A DNA stretch of 16,612 nucleotides from Pseudohaliea sp964438205 (GTDB taxonomy: Bacteria > Pseudomonadota > Gammaproteobacteria > Pseudomonadales > Halieaceae), in NCBI GenBank assembly GCA_964438205.1, contig CAYTJQ010000067.1, forward strand, positions 1-16,612, written 5' to 3'. Under the pieces are notes generated by a model. It saw only the letters and a list, made by a program, of their open reading frames with translations. It was not told where the DNA came from and ran no database searches. Shown here in pieces: positions 14,198-16,612 of the stretch. Within the stretch, counting starts at the first letter, position 1. Each line of letters begins with the position of its first letter. A program made the position numbers and the translations under genes.

Positions 14198-16453
14198 TCA
14201 GTTGTTGAAGTTGTAGACCACTTCCACCCCGTAGGTCCGCGGGCGCCGCGTGGCGGCGTAGGACCAGAGGCCGGCGACCTCGTAGCCGTGGGTGTAGGTG
14301 TCCTCGTCCGTCAGGTTGCGACCGAAGAGGCTGAACTGCAGGTCGCCGATCGCGTAGTTGACGGACGCGTCCACCAGACCCTGGGAGTCGTTGGCCGTCT
14401 CCGGGTTGTTGGTCGCCGTGGTGAAGTGCTCGTCGATGTAGCGATAGGAGCCGCGCACCCAGGCATTGCCGCCGCCGACTTCCCACTCGTAGGTGGCGTC
14501 GATGGTACCGGTCCACTCCGGCGCGCGCCGGAACTCGAGGTTGCTGAGGTCAACGACAGAGCCTTCCGGGTCCGTGTAGACGAAGTCGTCATACTCGGAG
14601 TCGAGGTAGCCGAGGTTGGCGCGCAGGCTGAGGTTATCCGTCACGTACGCCTGCATGTCGAACTCGATGCCCTGGATCGTCGCCGATGACGGGTTGATGA
14701 CCACGGTCTTCTGGCCCGTATCGGTCTGGTCCGAGGGCAGCTGCAGCTCTTCCTGCTTGTCCTGGTAGTCCATGCTGAAGATCGTGGCGTTGAGGCGCAC
14801 GCGGTTGTCGAGGAACTGCGACTTCACGCCCAGCTCGTAGTTGTCCACGGTTTCCGGTTCGTAGGGCTGGATCGCCTCCTCGAGGCTGGCGACCCGGCCG
14901 TTGAAGCCACCGGCGCGGAAGCCCACCGAGTAGGTGGCGAAGAACATCACGTCCTCGTTGTAGTGGTACTTGAGGCCCAGGCGCGGGGTGAACTCATCCC
15001 ACTTGTCGCTGGGGTGCTCCGTGCGGCCCTGGGACAGTGTATTCACCTCGCCGAACTGGGCGGACGACTTCTCGTCCTCCGTGTAGCGGCCGCCAAAGGT
15101 GAAGATCCACTTGTCGCTCAAGCGCCAGTCCGCTTCGAAGAACGCCGCTATCGACTCGGTGGTCTGGTTCGTGGTCTGCGGGATATCCAGCACCAGCCCC
15201 GGGACGGCGAAGCCGATGTAGCTGCGCATGCGGCTCTCGTACTCGGAGTCCCAGTAGAACAGGCCGCCGACCGCGGTGATCGCACCGCCGTTATCCCAGG
15301 TCAGGCGCACCTCGTGGCTGTCCTGCTCCCATTCACCCGGGCGCTCCGTGTGATAGAGCAGTTCGGGGACGCCGTCCCAGTCCTGCAGGGAGTCCTCATC
15401 CGATTCCCAGCGACCGTAGACATAGTCCAGGCGCAGCGCATCGTTGATGTCCCAGCGCGCCTCGAGGATGTGGGTTTCCGTATCGAAGAAGGCGTCCATG
15501 AACTGCGGCCGGATCTGGTCTACCGTCGAGATGTTGGTCTCGAAGGACGGCGGCTCCGGCGGCACCCCGCCACCGCCGGCGACACCCAGCCGGTCGCCGG
15601 TGATCGTGGTATCGAGGCTCGGCGAGCAATACCCATAGGCAGTGCAGAAAAGCTGATCCGGCCGGGTCGCATTGACCAGCGCCGGCGTATCCTGGTCGAG
15701 CTCCTCGCGGTTGTAGGTATACTCGAGTTCCAGCGTATCCGTCGGTGTCCACAGGAAGTTGGCGCCCAGGTTGGTGTAGTCCTGGCGTCCCTGGTCCCGA
15801 TTGAAGGTCACGTTGTCGTAATAGCCCTCACCCTGGTCCCGCAGGCTAGCCGTGAGCTTAACGGCGAGGTCGTCAGTCAGGGCGAAGTTGAAGATACCGT
15901 CGAGGTAGTAGGTTTCGTAGTTCTCGACACCGGCGCGGAAGCGACCACCGAGTTCACCGGTGGGCTTGGTGCGCTCGATGTTGATCAGGCCGCCGACCGT
16001 GTTGCGGCCGAACAGCGTACCCTGGGGGCCGCGGAGCACCTCGACGCGGGCGAGGTCGATGCTGCGCATCAGCGAGCCGGCGGTGGAGCCGATGAAAACA
16101 CCATCGATGCTGACGCCCACGGCCGGGTCGAAGTTTTTCTCGAGGTCGGCCATGCCGACACCCCGGATGAAGATGGCAGCGGTGCCACCCGGCCCCTGGC
16201 CGGTGTCGTCGATGATGAGGTTCGGGGCGATATTCGCAAGGTCCTGGATGTCCCGGGCAAACTGCCGCTGGATTTCCGTCTCACTGAGGGCGCTCACGGA
16301 GATGCCGACATCCTGCATGCTCTCCTCGCGTTTCCGCGCGGTGACCGTGATTTCCTCGAGCACACCCTGCTGGGCCTGCACGACCGGTACGGACGTGATG
16401 CCGACACCGGCCGCAGCCAGCGCGATAGCCAGTTGCTTCTTACGGTTGTTCAT
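14198..16453 (-). CDS. TonB-dependent outer-membrane receptor
   Basis: The protein has 751 residues, with AGGAGG 8 nt before the ATG. Signal peptide residues 1-27 (AIALAAAGVGITSVPVVQA) are followed by a TonB box, EEITVTARKREE (33-44). The plug domain (about 45-165) has ANIAPNLIIDD, FIRGVG, and RVEVLRGPQGTLFGRNTVGG (136-155). The 22-stranded barrel follows, with repeated aromatic strand ends, TFGGRYTEDEKS, FRAGGFNGR, ETVDNYELGVKSQFLDNRVRL and the terminal YNFNN strand. The overall style is that of the large sphingomonad/gammaproteobacterial receptor group often linked to uptake of hydrophobic or aromatic compounds rather than siderophores. No N-terminal signalling domain is present, so it is not a FecA-type sigma regulator. 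Its operon partners suggest a catabolic substrate, not identified. Confidence 0.95.
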   Translation of the reverse strand: MNNRKKQLAIALAAAGVGITSVPVVQAQQGVLEEITVTARKREESMQDVGISVSALSETEIQRQFARDIQDLANIAPNLIIDDTGQGPGGTAAIFIRGVGMADLEKNFDPAVGVSIDGVFIGSTAGSLMRSIDLARVEVLRGPQGTLFGRNTVGGLINIERTKPTGELGGRFRAGVENYETYYLDGIFNFALTDDLAVKLTASLRDQGEGYYDNVTFNRDQGRQDYTNLGANFLWTPTDTLELEYTYNREELDQDTPALVNATRPDQLFCTAYGYCSPSLDTTITGDRLGVAGGGGVPPEPPSFETNISTVDQIRPQFMDAFFDTETHILEARWDINDALRLDYVYGRWESDEDSLQDWDGVPELLYHTERPGEWEQDSHEVRLTWDNGGAITAVGGLFYWDSEYESRMRSYIGFAVPGLVLDIPQTTNQTTESIAAFFEADWRLSDKWIFTFGGRYTEDEKSSAQFGEVNTLSQGRTEHPSDKWDEFTPRLGLKYHYNEDVMFFATYSVGFRAGGFNGRVASLEEAIQPYEPETVDNYELGVKSQFLDNRVRLNATIFSMDYQDKQEELQLPSDQTDTGQKTVVINPSSATIQGIEFDMQAYVTDNLSLRANLGYLDSEYDDFVYTDPEGSVVDLSNLEFRRAPEWTGTIDATYEWEVGGGNAWVRGSYRYIDEHFTTATNNPETANDSQGLVDASVNYAIGDLQFSLFGRNLTDEDTYTHGYEVAGLWSYAATRRPRTYGVEVVYNFNN

Positions 16454-16480
16454 GGGGCTTGCCTCCTCGGCGGTACATCA

Positions 16481-16522
16481 TTGCTGTTATTGCTATGGAT
16501 CTCGGGGTTTCTTGCTGTTATT
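16481..16522. repeat. Pair of 11-bp direct repeats upstream of the TonB receptor
   Basis: TTGCTGTTATT occurs at 16481-16491 and again at 16512-16522, exactly 31 bp apart (about three helical turns), in the 100 bp gap upstream of the receptor start. Perfect repeats at this spacing suggest binding sites for a regulator. No clear -10/-35 pair was found in the gap. Confidence 0.5.
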
Positions 16523-16553
16523 CCGTTGCTGGACGCCCGCAGGCACCCGCGTT

Positions 16554-16612
16554 TCAGCCCGGCGACACCAGCGGCGTGCCGTTCACCGGGTTGAAGTAAT
16601 GAATCGTCACGT
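16554..16612 (-). CDS. 3' end of an unidentified gene (partial)
   Basis: On the minus strand the frame entering from the right edge reads VTIHYFNPVNGTPLVSPG, then TGA at 16556-16554. Only about 19 codons are visible. The NPVNGTP stretch vaguely recalls the NP-x-TG segment of some cupin dioxygenases, but this is too little for a call. It lies 100 bp upstream of the TonB receptor in the same direction and may belong to the same catabolic locus. Confidence 0.5.
   Translation of the reverse strand, partial: VTIHYFNPVNGTPLVSPG

Noticed and set aside
14963..16594. Long open frame (543 codons) on the plus strand opposite the TonB receptor
   Set aside because: It is antisense to a receptor with a clear signal peptide, plug and barrel. 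Its product is Val/Arg/Glu-rich with no recognisable domain, as expected when GC-rich codons leave the opposite strand without stops.

Overview
The window reads as a high-GC proteobacterium, most likely gammaproteobacterial. This rests on style rather than a marker gene: GC-rich codons, a TonB-dependent outer-membrane receptor, a lipobox lipoprotein, an EAL-type c-di-GMP enzyme and a bufferin-type operon. It is densely coded. The longest gene-free stretches are 12496-12684 (189 bp) and 3839-4010 (172 bp), and no rRNA, tRNA, CRISPR array or insertion sequence was seen.

Left part (1-3838). A 5'-truncated ECF sigma factor overlaps a very small zinc-finger anti-sigma-like protein and is followed by an exported YHS-domain protein. 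A convergent gene encodes an LCAT-family lipoprotein hydrolase. It diverges from an NDH-2-like flavoprotein through what look like overlapping face-to-face promoters. The flavoprotein stops about 100 residues early and looks like a truncated remnant.

Centre (4011-9809, + strand). This is the most interesting region: a bufferin/HvfA-type RiPP operon. It starts with a 96-residue exported precursor carrying six EGKCG motifs (BufA2/HvfA-like), followed by an MNIO (DUF692) modifying enzyme (BufB/HvfB) and its DUF2063 partner (BufC/HvfC). The run then continues, with overlapping stop and start codons at every junction, into an exported HExxH metallopeptidase-like protein, an exported WCPTC thioredoxin and a CcdA-like membrane thiol transporter. 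A CxxC/His AhpD-like protein follows 39 bp later, then a CPA1 Na+/H+ antiporter. The combination suggests a periplasmic copper/thiol-handling pathway in which a modified cysteine-rich peptide is made together with its own protease-like and reductive partners. The functional link of the three extra genes to the peptide is inference.

Right part (9870-16612, - strand). A second AhpD/CMD-type protein lies downstream of, and is probably coupled to, a membrane GGDEF-EAL protein with a degenerate GGDEF and an intact EAL motif. Beyond that lies a separate likely operon, transcribed leftward: the 3' end of an unidentified gene, a TonB-dependent receptor, a SnoaL/NTF2-like protein and a short-chain dehydrogenase. 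That set looks like uptake and catabolism of a hydrophobic or terpenoid/steroid-like compound, but the substrate cannot be read from the sequence.
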